Shown here piece by piece: positions 10,927 to 24,415 of a stretch of DNA of 64,000 nt. The notes below the pieces were generated by a model that had not been told where the DNA came from, did no database searches, and saw only the letters and a program-made list of their open reading frames with translations. The stretch's first letter is position 1. Each line of letters opens with the position of its first letter. Source of the stretch: Rhyzopertha dominica (Eukaryota; Arthropoda; Insecta; Coleoptera; Bostrichidae); NCBI GenBank assembly GCA_025024175.1, contig QCXZ01000075.1, forward strand, positions 7,068,001 to 7,132,000, read 5' to 3'. The position numbers and the translations under genes are program-made.

Positions 10927-12670
10927 CAAGGGCGGATCCAGGGGGGGGGGTCATGGGGGTCATGACCCCCCCTGGTCCTGGGCTGGGGGAAGTACTTTCT
11001 ATGATGGCGAGTGCCTACATCCACCAACGACAAGCACTATTATCCGTTTTAATCAAAAAATTACAACGTCGCAACTTATTCCCAGAGTATCGAGTGACAA
11101 CATAATTTTGGGGGAAAATTGTATGACAGCATTGGATTTTTGAAAGTTTAGCTGTTTAGAACACGTGATTTTCGAAATGTCGATGGAAGGGTATACATAA
11201 AAACAATGCTACCTCTAACGCTCTGTCATAGAAATCGCATTACTTAATACTAATATCAATCACTAGAGCTGAGACTTTTGATTCTAATCAAATCATTCCT
11301 TCAATCGCGTAGATTCGAATCATTCAAATCGTCCATGAATCATTACGAAAAACGAGTTACCAAGCTGTAAGACCTTGTTAAAGAGAGTTGCAAAGTGCGT
11401 AGCGTAACCAGTAACTGTAGCAGTGTTAACTTTTTGATTTTTTTATTTACTATTGCTTTAACGATAAAAAAATCATACCTAACAAATCAGTATGTATAGT
11501 AGAATTATAATGGTTTGATATTTGCTGATAATTATTATACCCTTGTTTCAGTGATGGGTATTTACGCGTAATATCTAATTTTCTAGATAAAGCACTTTGG
11601 CGTAGATTTTTGAGCAGAAAATATAGATGAGTATATTATGGCTAAAGTCTATTAGGTACATGCTAAAACTGAAATGGTAATTAATTTGTTTCCAATTTCT
11701 CCGTTTTGTTGACCTTTCCATTAGTCGAATACATTGAATTTAAAAAATTTCATAATTTTTTTTTGATATCTGGATCACATACTTGTTTAACATATATTAG
11801 TANGTAANCGGGGTAACCAAACGATTTTTCTACTTCTTTGGGACACAAAAGATTACATTAGTTGAGAGTACAGTTGCAAACCGCATTATTCTCGTAGAAA
11901 ACAGGTAAACAAGTCTTACATTCCTCATTTCTCAAACGGCACAACTAGGTTGTTCTTAATTGATTTAGGGNTTTTTTGTGCNTCATGCATCAACCCTAAT
12001 TCAAGTTTAAACGATTGATTCATTAGCTGTGAGTCAAATCAAACGAATCAAGGCATGAATCGTTAGAATCGAGCGACCCAACTTTAGCAGTACGTTTTAA
12101 GTTTCTACGGTTTCCTATGCGCGCATTGCCTGCCCGTCGGAAGCCATATTGAATGGTGTAATCCTAAAAAGTCTAAAGGAGGTTATATTCTAATCTATCA
12201 TGTGTCACGTAGTGCTTTGATATCGTTTTCTTTGTATAAAAGATGGCTTGTTTTTGTAAATTTTCCAATAAAAACGAAAGCACAGCTAATAATTAATTAA
12301 TGTCAACCCTTAGTGCCTTACCTGTGACGATTTTATTTTTTTACCATTGATTGTTTTCACCTTTACTAAAATCCGAATTCATTTCTTTAATGAGATAAAA
12401 ACAACACGTGATAGTCAGTTTCATTTGTGCACTCATCAATGAATTTCTGATTTTTTGAACTGGACTCCGCGTTTAGAGAAACATACCGACTGAAGTGGAA
12501 GTCACAATTCGTTTTTCGAGAAGAAAAAGAAAACGAAAAATTAATTTTGCAATTTTATTACAATTATTTTGACTTATAACAATAAAAAACTATTTCTTTT
12601 TCAATTAGATTATTTTAATAAAATTGTAGCCTCTCCTGACTAGGTGATTTGAAAGCTGGATCCGCCCTTG
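10927..12670. mobile_element. non-autonomous hAT element, 1,744 bp
   Basis: Perfect 15-bp terminal inverted repeats (CAAGGGCGGATCCAG at 10927-10941 and its complement at 12656-12670) flanked by a perfect 8-bp duplication, GTCCTAGC. The 8-bp duplication and CArGGGCGGATCCAG-type ends are those of hAT elements; a similar end is known in Zaphod-like hATs (from memory). The interior has no coding region of note. A run of 10 G followed by a TCATGGGGGTCATGACCCCC palindrome lies just inside the left end (10942-10970). It would need a transposase from elsewhere. The identical ends and duplication indicate a recent insertion. Confidence 0.93.
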
Positions 12671-12678
12671 GTCCTAGC
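12671..12678. repeat. hAT target-site duplication, right
   Basis: GTCCTAGC, identical to 10919-10926. Confidence 0.95.
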
Positions 12679-14924
12679 AACATTAATAAAGTACCTATAC
12701 GGTTCAGTTTAAATTAAATTTCGCGAAGCTTTGTACACATCGAGCTGCAGCGCCTCTAGCGAGAACGGATAGAGCCAAGAAAAGACGCCATTCTCATCAG
12801 TTAACCTAAAGTTTCGTAGGCGAGCGTACCCACTAATAAGAGCGCGGAGCGATACAGTGATAATAGCGGATTACTGTAAAAATAAAACTTCCGGTACCAC
12901 ACCAAACATATACCTTATGCCATTTCATTGAAGAATAACGCGAAAATCGTAGAATTTTAGTGTCGGCACTTCACTATTTCTTTATGATTATTTAAATTTA
13001 AATTTTGGCAAATCACTTCGCAGTTACGTTTGAAAATAACCAGACGCTGATATAAGCGACTATTACAAATCTAATATCAGAATCGACTATTTCAATATGT
13101 ACCTCAAATCAAGTACATTATTATGTAAAATAAATAAAAATGTCAAAGGTTAAAAATCCAGTCGAGTAAGTAGATATCTGACGAAAAGATCGATAATTTT
13201 AGTCTTGTTAAATTAGCAACTATTTACATTGTCTCAATTGTGTTCGAGTGCAGTGCTCCAAAATTTGATGACGCCCAATTGGCATCAAAAATTTTCCATC
13301 TTTGATAATGAGAAAATTTCTCATGTTATGCTACCTTAACTGGGACACCCTGTACTTATATTCTTATATTTCAGGAATCAACGTCCATCCAACTATACCC
13401 TGAAAAGTCACTGCGGTATATAGCTCCATTAGAACCGGAACTGACTTCCATTCACTAAACTTTCTGCAGAATGCATAATTCCCCAATAAAAAGCTCGTTC
13501 CTGTAACGCTGCTATCGCGTATAAAGCGATACTCACACAGTTCTTCTCGAGTAACGGCCGCATTCAATAAAACCTTAACGGCAGTCTTTGACTTCGGTAC
13601 ATTTACTCCCGATTCGTACTGTCCGTACGGACGGTGAACAGTTGATAACCCCTTTCCGGTAAGTATTTCAGCTAGGAAGCTCCGCTGCAGCCCGGCTCTA
13701 AGGATAATAAGAAAAGTAGGAGACCTCGGACTGCAACGAGATATGGTGAAGTTTTTCATGAGATTGATCGAGCTCTATCTCACGGAGCTGATGTGATGGG
13801 TCTTACGAAACGAGCTCGACAGACCACATCGTTACATGCCAATCTTCTTGAATTTAGTCCTTTATTGCGCAAATGATCGATTCCACTAGGAGAGAGAGAA
13901 AGAACGAAAGAAAAATACGAAAGTTTAGTTTAAAGTTTAAACAGAAATTTTACGTCCAAAACAGAGAAGTAAACTTCGCTTCTCTAAAATTGTGGTTGCA
14001 TGGGCTGCTTCAAAATATCTGATAAGTAAATGACTCCACTTTGAACAACAATATTTAAATTCCGATAGAGTAACACTATCACGAAAGGAATTTTCGTTGT
14101 CGAGTTATTATCACAGAGTGATTCTGATCTCTNAATTTGTAAAAATTAATATTTAGACTTCTAATGAGACTGCAACACAAACAACTTTATTTCCTTTTTA
14201 GTTTCTGATCCGCACTAAAATAGGTACGCATTCTACCAGATAGATCATCTTAAAACACCACATAATTTTGTATTCTCACAATCTTTCAAAACAGCGTGAG
14301 GAGCTCGTGGCATCGTATTTGATGTAATTACTTCAAAAATCAAGTTGCACCTATATGTAAGCACCCAAATTTTGTTTAACTGAGATCAACAGCTAACGAA
14401 AGTAATTTAGAAGAAAACAGAATATTTAAATATGAAATATTTCATTAATGCAAAAGCTTAACTCGAAGTTGTTTTAATGTGGAGGAGCTCATAAAGCTAA
14501 ACAAAGTCTTCTTACAGAATAAACTCAAAAGATTCAAGAATATAATAATATTTCATTGTTTTTTTTATACTTTTTAGAAAATATCGGTATAATATGTTGA
14601 GATTTTTTAAATTAATTTATATTGTTAAAATAAATATTTACTTTTCAATTTCTAGTATTTCTTGGGGTTTACTGTATGTGATAGGGATTATCTGGAACCA
14701 AACTAAATCTTCTGAAATATGTAAATTAATTTAGAGACATTCCTAAGTTGTGAAAATAAATTCCTTAAACCATGTCTGCCCCCAACATTATAATTTTCAC
14801 CCGTTGTGCTAAACCTGTCCCAGAACAAGAACACCATATTTCTTATAAAAAAACTATCGTTAAGAGTAAAGAAGAATATTGGAGTTGGTTAGAATTAACG
14901 ATGACTATATATTTCTTTTAGTAC
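12679..14924. other. no recognised gene; mariner-like terminus scrap
   Basis: GGGACACCCTGTAC at 13341-13354 resembles the outer end of mariner-like elements (compare 20985-20996), but I see no transposase next to it. A 131-codon minus-strand frame (13364-13759) has no recognisable domain, though it is somewhat GC-richer than its surroundings. It might be an exon, but I have no evidence for that. Confidence 0.4.
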
Positions 14925-15096
14925 AGCAAAAGTAATGTTAAAAGCAATGCATTACTCTTTTGAAGTAACGAGTAATTGTAATTCATTGCTTTCTAGAAAA
15001 AGTAATTTGTAATTGTAATTCATTACGCTGCTGCTCAAGTAATAAGTAATTGAAATGAATTACTTTTTAAAAGTAATTGTTCCAATCACTGCTTAT
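14925..15096 (-). mobile_element. hAT-like terminus or MITE fragment
   Basis: Read on the minus strand, it begins CAGTGATTGGAACAATTACT and continues with many AGTAATTGTAATTCATTAC-like subterminal repeats. CAGTG at the extreme end and short repeated AATTAC units are typical of hAT termini. Similar GTAATGTAATG repeats bound the hAT remnant at 32145-34275. The other end was not found, so this is a partial or solo end. Confidence 0.6.
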
Positions 15097-15532
15097 TGTC
15101 TGTCAAACAAAAATCCTGATATTAACCGCCGACAACCAAAATGCAAAATTGCAGATACTCCACCATTATTTTCAAAAGATTTATCTGTTTGTTTATAACA
15201 AGATTACCTAAGTCTTGTGGCAAGTACAGTTGGCCAGTTTCTCGTGTTTTATGCTAATACTTATTTATCGTATAAGTGTTTCAGATAGCATCTTATCTAC
15301 GAAAGAATAAGCGACGCGAGAGCGTTTAATTTTAAGTTTTGTTCACAATCACAGGCATGAAGGACCAAAAAGGGATTCTACCCGATGGTATTAAATAATA
15401 ATTTGACATATCGCTGCGACAGCGGCTGTCACCCCAAAAATCATAGAAATTAAATAAGGAAGTATCGGGAGGTGTTGAATTGTTGCTATTTGTTTTTGAA
15501 ACATAGACGTTGGAAAATATAGTAAACTCATT

Positions 15533-16192
15533 GCCTACCTGAAGAGTGTATCGAGAGGATACAAAGCGAAGAAAGCTGCAGTATGGGAAAAACCGCATAT
15601 GGAAGAATTTTTGCGTAGGACTTGCGATAAAGAATATTTGGTGATCAAGATAACCTCTCATAACTTTCTAAACGTTACAGGTAATAAATTTTGAAATATT
15701 TTAGGTTGCACTAATAACGAACTAACGAATTTGAAAATTAGTAGAAGACAGGGGTGCATATCTGCTTGTTTCGATACCAGATACCAAGACGGGCATTTCA
15801 CGAAAATAGTAATAACAGAATAATGATTTTCTATCAATGGCTGTGCAGACAGAATTTATCCAACGATCTCAACAACTTCACTGGCTATTAAAGGTGCTGA
15901 CCTCACAACAATTAAACGACATGGTGGGTGGAGAAGCTCCGCTATAGCAGAAAAATATATCGAGGATTCAATTTCTAATAAGTTGTACATTGCAAGGAAA
16001 ATCCAAGGTTCTGTTGGTACTAGTCACTCCTTGCATGAAGAGATATCTGCAGATTTAACAAGAACTTCGACAGGCATGCGTTCTGAAACCCATAAAAGCT
16101 ATAAACTTAATGTTAATGGCAAAAAAGTAACATTTGTTAACATAAATAACGAAATGTTTATAAATATAATTGTTAACGTTAATAATAAATGA
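15533..16192 (+). pseudogene. tyrosine recombinase remnant (Crypton-like)
   Basis: Three pieces match eukaryotic tyrosine recombinases carried by Crypton-type transposons. First, an N-terminal core-binding segment (15533-15660, SRGYKAKKAAVWEKPHMEEF). Second, a catalytic-domain start (15715-15830, NNELTNLK where the family's first catalytic Arg would lie, then LLVSIPDTKTGISRKIVIT). Third, the C-terminal box (15885-15985, GADLTTIKRHGGWRSSAIAE followed by KYIEDS), which holds the His, Arg and Tyr of the active site. The reading frame breaks between the pieces, and the first Arg and the second Arg box are not recognisable, so it is inactive. Class assignment rests on the HGGWRSS...Y box and is inference. 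Confidence 0.62.
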
Positions 16193-18063
<1,871 letters not shown>

Positions 18064-19470
18064 GCGATAATTAGCGATACAATAAAAATGGAACTCGGTA
18101 TCGACAAGTGCGCTGTTTTACATGTCAAACGCGGAAAAGTCACCACAACGGAGAATCTTTCCCTTATGGACAACACATTGATCCCCGGACTTTCGAATTG
18201 CTATAAATATCTTGGCTTTTACCAAAGTCTAAATTTGGACGAATCGGAAAATAAAATAAAAATCAAAAATGAGTACTTTAGGAGAGTTAATATAATCATG
18301 AGGACATTACTTAATGCTAAAAACAAAATAAATGCCATTAACACATGGGCACATCCGGTTATTAGCTACTCTTTTGGAGTGCTCAGTTATTCTCCCACTG
18401 AGCTCCAGACACTGGATCGGCAGATGAGGACTATGCTCACTAAACATCAAATGTTGCACCCCAACTCAGCAATTGAAAGGTTATATCTCCCAAGAGATCA
18501 GGGAGGCCGGGGTATGTTAAATCTAGAAGAAACCTGTAAAAAGGAGAAACTTGGATTAACAAAATACTTCAAAACAAAAAACTTACCCTTTTACCAAACC
18601 TTAGCCTTGGCCGATAAAGGCTATTCCCCGCTGAACCTAGCTGCTTCAATTCCTGAAAAGCAAAAATATAGCGAGGTGTTGAGAACCAAATGGAAAACCA
18701 AAGCAATGCACGGGCGCTTCTATGCCAGTTTGCATCAGCAAGAAGCCGACCTTAAGGCAAGCAACAGCTATCTGACTTCCGGATACCTTTTCCCGGAAAC
18801 GGAGGGAGCTTTATGTGCGATCCAGGACCAAGTTGTCCCAACAAGATTTTACAAAAGACATATTCTAAAGCAACCGGTTGAAACCACCACATGCCGACTG
18901 TGTGGCCACGAGGAGGAATCTGTCCAACATCTTATTTCAGCGTGTACTTACCTGGCACCCACTGTATACACAAGCCGCCATAATAACATGGGAAAAGTTG
19001 TCCACCAGTTCGTAGCACAGAATGCAGGTCTTGCTAACAAAGGCACACCAATACACAAGTACGAGCCAAAAAACATTTTAGAGAATTCCAACATTAAAAT
19101 CTATTGGGATACTACCATTCACACAGACAGACAGGTTCTCCATAATAGACCCGATATGGTTATAATCAACAAAACAACAAAAAAATGCACAATAATTGAC
19201 TTCGCTATCCCTCTTGACGACAACCTCAGCAGATCATATAAAACAAAAAAAGATAAGTACATGCACCTTGCTGATGAGATCCAGGAAATGTGGAAGATGC
19301 AAAATGTTGAGATTAAGCCACTGATAATTTCTGCCAACGGTCTAGTCCACAAAAACACTCGACGACATTTAGAGGAACTTCAAGTCCAATCGAACGCCCT
19401 AACGTGGATGCAGAAAGCAGTCGTTCTTGGAACCACTGCGATCATCCGAAGAACGATCTCTAGGCGTTAA
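18064..19470 (+). pseudogene. R4/Dong polyprotein C-terminal part (RT end, CCHC, RLE)
   Basis: About 468 uninterrupted codons with no genuine start. They begin in the RT after the catalytic YADD (ISDTIKMELGIDKCAVLHV), then thumb (LGFYQSLN, NTWAHPVISYSFGVLSYSP). Next is a CCHC knuckle (CRLCGHEEESVQHLISAC), then the restriction-like endonuclease with RPDMVIINK and the following IIDFAIP, a PD-(D/E)xK-type site. The stop is TAA at 19468. In the animal the protein would nick the target and prime reverse transcription; this copy lacks the N-terminus and most of the RT, so it cannot move by itself. The upstream AAT tract happens to be in frame, which makes the open frame look longer than it is. Confidence 0.9.
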
Positions 19471-19530
19471 CTTCAGTAGCCCTGAGAAATCCGGCTACTG
19501 AAAAACTCCACTCAACAGTGTGATAGAAAA
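18064..19530 (+). mobile_element. Dong/R4-type LINE, 5'-truncated copy 1
   Basis: A non-LTR retrotransposon copy truncated inside its RT domain. It ends with CAGTGTGATAGAAAA and runs straight into another (AAT)n tract. Dong of Bombyx was found in TAA repeats, and the R4 clade carries a C-terminal restriction-like endonuclease, which this copy also has. (AAT)n on both sides therefore fits target-specific insertion. The coding region is unbroken from the truncation point to the stop. Confidence 0.9.

Positions 19531-19565
<35 letters not shown>
19531..19565. repeat. (AAT)n between two Dong copies
   Basis: About 12 AAT units between the 3' end of copy 1 and the truncated start of copy 2. Confidence 0.95.
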
Positions 19566-19566
<1 letters not shown>

Positions 19567-20020
19567 TTTAGAGAATTCCAACATTAAAATCTATTGGGAT
19601 ACTACCATTCACACAGACAGACAGGTTCTCCATAATAGACCCGATATGGTTATAATCAACAAAACAACAAAAAAATGCACAATAATTGACTTCGCTATCC
19701 CTCTTGACGACAATCTCAGCAGGTCATATAAAACAAAAAAAGATAAGTACATGCAACTTGCTGATGAGATCCAGGAAATGTGGAAGATGCAAAATGTTGA
19801 GATTAAGCCACTGATAATTTCTGCCAACGGTCTAGTCCACAAAAACACTCGACGACATTTAGAGGAACTTCAAGTCCAATCGAACGCCCTAACGTGGATG
19901 CAGAAAGCAGTCGTGCTTGGAACCACTGCGATCATCCGAAGAACGATCTCTAGGCGTTAACTTCAGTAGCCCTGAGAAATCCGGCTACTGAAAAACTCCA
20001 CTCAACAGTGTGATAGAAAA
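19566..20020 (+). mobile_element. Dong/R4-type LINE, 5'-truncated copy 2
   Basis: Repeats 19076-19530 almost exactly; I count about four substitutions over 455 bp, one of them changing His to Gln. It holds only the endonuclease end of the protein (LENSNIKIYWDTTIHTDRQ to TISRR, stop TAA at 19958) and the same 3' tail. It begins straight after the AAT tract, so it is an independent severe 5' truncation that inserted in the microsatellite at the tail of copy 1, or a local duplication. Confidence 0.9.
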
Positions 20021-20129
20021 AAAAATAATTTACTAACCAACAACATATTAAACATAAACAATTTATGTTTCACATTGATCTTATCTTAAAAGTACTTACG
20101 AATGTTGCTTCACACGGAATGGCATTCTC

Positions 20130-20996
20130 AATTTTGATAATACCCATCACTGGGTAGATGCCAAGATGCCAACCCACATGTCATCTTGCAGAAGCAATTC
20201 CAGAATCAGTTTTCAATAAATGTTTGGCCTGGAATAATTGGAACACATCTCATAGGACCGTACGTTTTACCTCGACGACTTAATGAGGAAAATTATTTGG
20301 ATTTTCTGGTAATACAACTGCCAGAACTAATAGAAGAAGTGCTTTTGGTGGTACGGCGTAAATGTGAGGAGTTTTCTCAATGCGTCCTACTGTGAAAAGT
20401 GGATTGGTCGAGAGGGATCCATTACATGCCCACCCTGCTCTCCTTAATAGCTGCGAATACTATTTGTGGGGGTATACGAAATCAATCGTGTATCGAACTC
20501 CGATAGATAGCATTGAAGATCTAGAAGAGCGAATAACCACTACGGCAGAACAGATTCGAAACGATCTGAATGAAGTAGCTAGAGCAAGCAAGTCTTTGCT
20601 GAGACGGGCAGAAGCTTGTATTCGAGCAAGCGGGGCTAATTTTGAACATTTACTTTGATTCATTTGTTATTTTTTGCTTTTACTTGTTTATTTATCATAA
20701 TTATGTCTTTGTTTTATGTTAAGAGTTTTACTGTACAATTTTTCAAGCATTACTTACAGTTAAAGAATAAACTACTTGACATTTGTGGTGATTTGATAAA
20801 TTTCATATTTTAAGTGTTGCTAAGTAAGGTCTTCAGAATTTCTGTCACTGATATATAATACAGAAAAACAAAGGAATGTGTTGGCAGTTTTCAACATGTG
20901 GGAGCGACTTTTTTAAAATTCGTTTCTGAAAAAGCTATGCATTTTAGCCAAAACATTTTTATTGTCCTCATTGTCGGAACCATTCCCTAACACCCT
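20130..20996 (+). mobile_element. mariner-like element fragment
   Basis: Transposase remnant (20150-20658), then a 3' non-coding part ending in TAACACCCTGTAA (20985-20997), a mariner-type outer end. The 5' half is missing and the Dong copy lies just upstream. Confidence 0.7.
20150..20658 (+). pseudogene. mariner-like transposase, deleted
   Basis: Two frames cover the middle and end of the protein: FQNQFSINVWPGIIGTHLIG followed by PYVLPRRLNEENYLDFL, then, after a break near 20380, YLWGYTKSIVYRTPIDSIED to the RASGANFEHLL tail typical of insect mariner-like proteins. The stretch carrying the second and third catalytic Asp (DGAPPH...SPDLTPLDF in relatives) is deleted or scrambled. Not functional. 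Confidence 0.8.
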
Positions 20997-23900
20997 GTAA
21001 GTTTGACACAGTGACCCCAACAATAGTTAATACTGTCTCTAATAAAAATCAGGTATACTGTCCGGGTCCGTAGTTAAGAGGGGCGTTTACCTAGAGCGAA
21101 TCGGATCATTTTAAGCATCTACCGTTTTACATTTTACCGAGTTATTCGAAACTCTTTCGAAGTGAAATTTCGACATGACAATGACAAAAGATGTAGCTAC
21201 AACGTACAGTTCGAGTTTTTTCTGAACTTGATACGGTAATATAAATATTTGTTGTTATATTTTGCTTAAAAATGAGTATTTTTGGCGAGCTATTTCTCGA
21301 AAACTAAGGCACGTAAACGAAAAATTTGAACTCCACGTTGTAGCTACATATTTTTTTGTACACTACCAAAAACATGAACGCGATAAATGAGTAAAAACAT
21401 TCAAAAAATCTAAAACCGCAAACCCTTTCGCACGAGTCCGTCACGAGAGCGGAATGCGAATGCCCATCCCCACCAGGTCCGTCGCGTGGTATCCAGTGAA
21501 AAGTGAAACTAAGATACAATCCTGTCGGAAATGATCGAGCGGTATCCGATCGATTCCGATATGACTGGATTTCTAAGATTGTATGTCTAATTACACGTGA
21601 CAAGTTTAATGTTAAAAGCTCTTTCACATTAATTTACTGTCTGCCGAAGCAATGGGGAGGCGGAAGGAAAATTATTATAAAAGTTTCTCCAGAAATCATA
21701 GTCGACATGCAGTTAGAATGAAATGTTATATAGTTCATATTTACAGAAATAAATGGGTTATTCCATATTTTGAATAACTTGGTATAATATCATAGTAAGT
21801 TACTAATATCATGCTTACTTTTTTATGCACACCCTACAGTCAGCAATTTTCCGAATATTAGTTTAGCCCGTCTGTTGCTCGTACGATCTTTGGGTGATTT
21901 CAACCTGTCGGCTACCCTCTTACGTCCCATGTCCCGCTGGTAATATGGGTTGCATAGTTTACATTTCTGCCCGAACGCTCCAAGTAAATGCCCCTCTTAA
22001 GTTGGACTTTCGTCTTTTTTGAATGTCAGAAATTATGAAGCATTGGTGCACTGATACTATCACGACTAATGACACATTTAAAGTCGTCGAGTGATGGCTT
22101 AAATGGGAAAGTTCTTAAAATTTCTCTAGAAGAATCTAGTGTTGATGAAAGGATATATTATAATAATACCATATGCATATAATTACATAATTGTACAACG
22201 TATTCATTACAATTTTTGTAAAATATAAGTCAAAAATCTCCGTTGTTACTTGACAAACCGAAATACTGAATGCTTATATGAGCACCTCTTTTGTTTGACA
22301 AAAGCTTTCCGCGGACACATTTTCCCATTTACTGCTATACAGCGACATCGTTACTATTTGACGTCACGTCAGTTCCAGACCCGTTAGACTGTCGAGGGTT
22401 CCGATACAATCGATTAGACCAATTATTGTGAATGTTTCCCGTAACCTTTCTAACGGTTAATGCAACTGCAGATTGCTCCATCCTGTTCGTCCTGCATTTG
22501 CCAAATGTCTCAAACACTTCTTTATTCTCTGTATAAAAGTAAGAGCAGCACCTTGTTTTTAATCAACATTGTTGTAAAAAAACTGCTGCTTCTTTTCAAA
22601 GTGGAGTTGCCTTTAAAAATCTGTATTTTGCGATGATTTTTTCTTTTTAGCCATTTCGATAGCAGCAACACAAGCGATAATTACCTACTTTAGCTAGAAA
22701 GCTTTTCGATAAATTTCAACTGAAAAGCAGATGTTTTTTTTCGTAGAAAGTGCTAATTAGCCTGAGAGGAAGTTTTGTTTGCTTATCAAAAAAACCAAAA
22801 CCTTTTAGATGAAGAAAACGTTTATTTCGTACTCAGGAAGAAAATATCATTATTAACTGGTAGTGATATTTTCTGTGTGTCTTCATGCATCTGCTTTAAC
22901 GAATAGTGGTATAAAAATCGTTGTAAGTGGAGCATCATAAACAAATAGGCCATCAGCCATTCCTTGTCAGTCATAAAAGCATCTTGGTAGGAGACGATAT
23001 CGCTTAAAAAAAACGCTATTATGGAATGTGCCTTTTTTTGGTAAACCCACGGAACCTACAACTTTAGTTAGCATAGCCAACCAACATGTGAATTACCTAT
23101 TGTTTTATATATCTGTGGATATATTTTTCCTAACATTGACAATACTGTGTAAAATATACTGTGCTTTAATTAAAAAATTTAAATTACACCTTATATTTAA
23201 TTTGCTAATTTCTATAAACTTAGGGAATGGCGATAAGATGTAATTAATTGTTCTACGATTTCCAACAAGTGTACATCTTTGAGAGAAATTCATTGAATAT
23301 TAGAAGAAATCTTAACAGTCTTCACTTCATTATCAATATCTTTTTTATATTTAGGTTAGTACAAAAATAATAGGGCTTCAGTGTCGTGCTGCTTTTATAT
23401 CTAAGTAATTCTCCAGTGGAAACCGGATAATTTCTCCCATCTTTTGTTTTTCAATTCGGACGGTGCCCGTGTCTACCTGTAAATCAAGTTGTTATGAATA
23501 GCTGGGTTTGTTGGTCATTAAAAACACTACGCCTCCTTTAATAGGAAAGTAATACCTGCAAAAATTGACGTGCCGTTGTAATTTAGCTTCAAAATAGTAG
23601 CTATAGAGCAAAAAATGCCTTATTGTTTTCTAGCATTCTTATGTTTACTTGTTTTTATAATAAAACTCAGCTGTCGCCCAAAGTCATTTATTGCGTGTAC
23701 ACGAAAGCGGGAAGCGCCCAACGACAGCGACCGTTTTTGGGTAGTTCACTATTGTGCCGCTAGACTGCGTATCGTTTAGCTCGAATCGCCAATTAAGCTA
23801 GAGTTTGCAATAATATTTTTGTGATTATTCCAAATACTCCAAGCGGAAACACCACAACTATAGTTCCTACAGGCAGTATTTAACTTCTTCCCACAAAGCA

Positions 23901-24413
23901 CGACGTTGATAGTTACAGAAACACACTGACGCACATTCACCCAACATTCAGCATGCTCTCCCTGAATGCACCCCACTGACAGCGCGTCGCGTAGGGCCAA
24001 GCCCGGGTCGCCCTCTTAAAACAGATATGACGTATCGTTCATAACAGACAGCCTTTCAGAAAATTAATTTTCATATCTCCTGGAAACGACCTCAAAACTT
24101 TACTTTAAACATTAATTAGGGAGCTCCTGGCATCTTATCTCGCCGGCTTCACAGGCGTCGTCCTTTATGTGTGTGCCCCGGGGTGGGTGGGAGGTGGACG
24201 TACGATTACTGGCGCTATGGCACTAAATTATTTATTTTTGCGCTGCTAAAGCAGAATAGCGATAAAATATGAAACAACTGTTAGTTTATTTCTTGCCTTG
24301 AAAGATTTTGGATTGCTTAGTACTTGCATACATTAACGCTTTAATGCGTTATTTTAGGTTAGAACGTTCAAACAGCATAAGTAGATAAGACCACTGAAAA
24401 TGTATAGCATATA
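20997..24413. other. no gene recognised
   Basis: About 3.4 kb of AT-rich DNA. Open frames at 21304-21627, 21503-21721, 22335-22517, 23028-23243 and 23776-24000 have no domain I recognise. A GC-richer patch at 24000-24215 follows. No transposon ends were seen. Confidence 0.5.
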
Positions 24414-24415
24414 TA

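Noticed and set aside
13364..13759. 131-codon minus-strand ORF
   Set aside because: No motif, no splice or promoter context; chance cannot be excluded.
19119..19848. Two identical 79-codon minus-strand frames
   Set aside because: Antisense of the duplicated Dong endonuclease; identical only because the LINE copies are.
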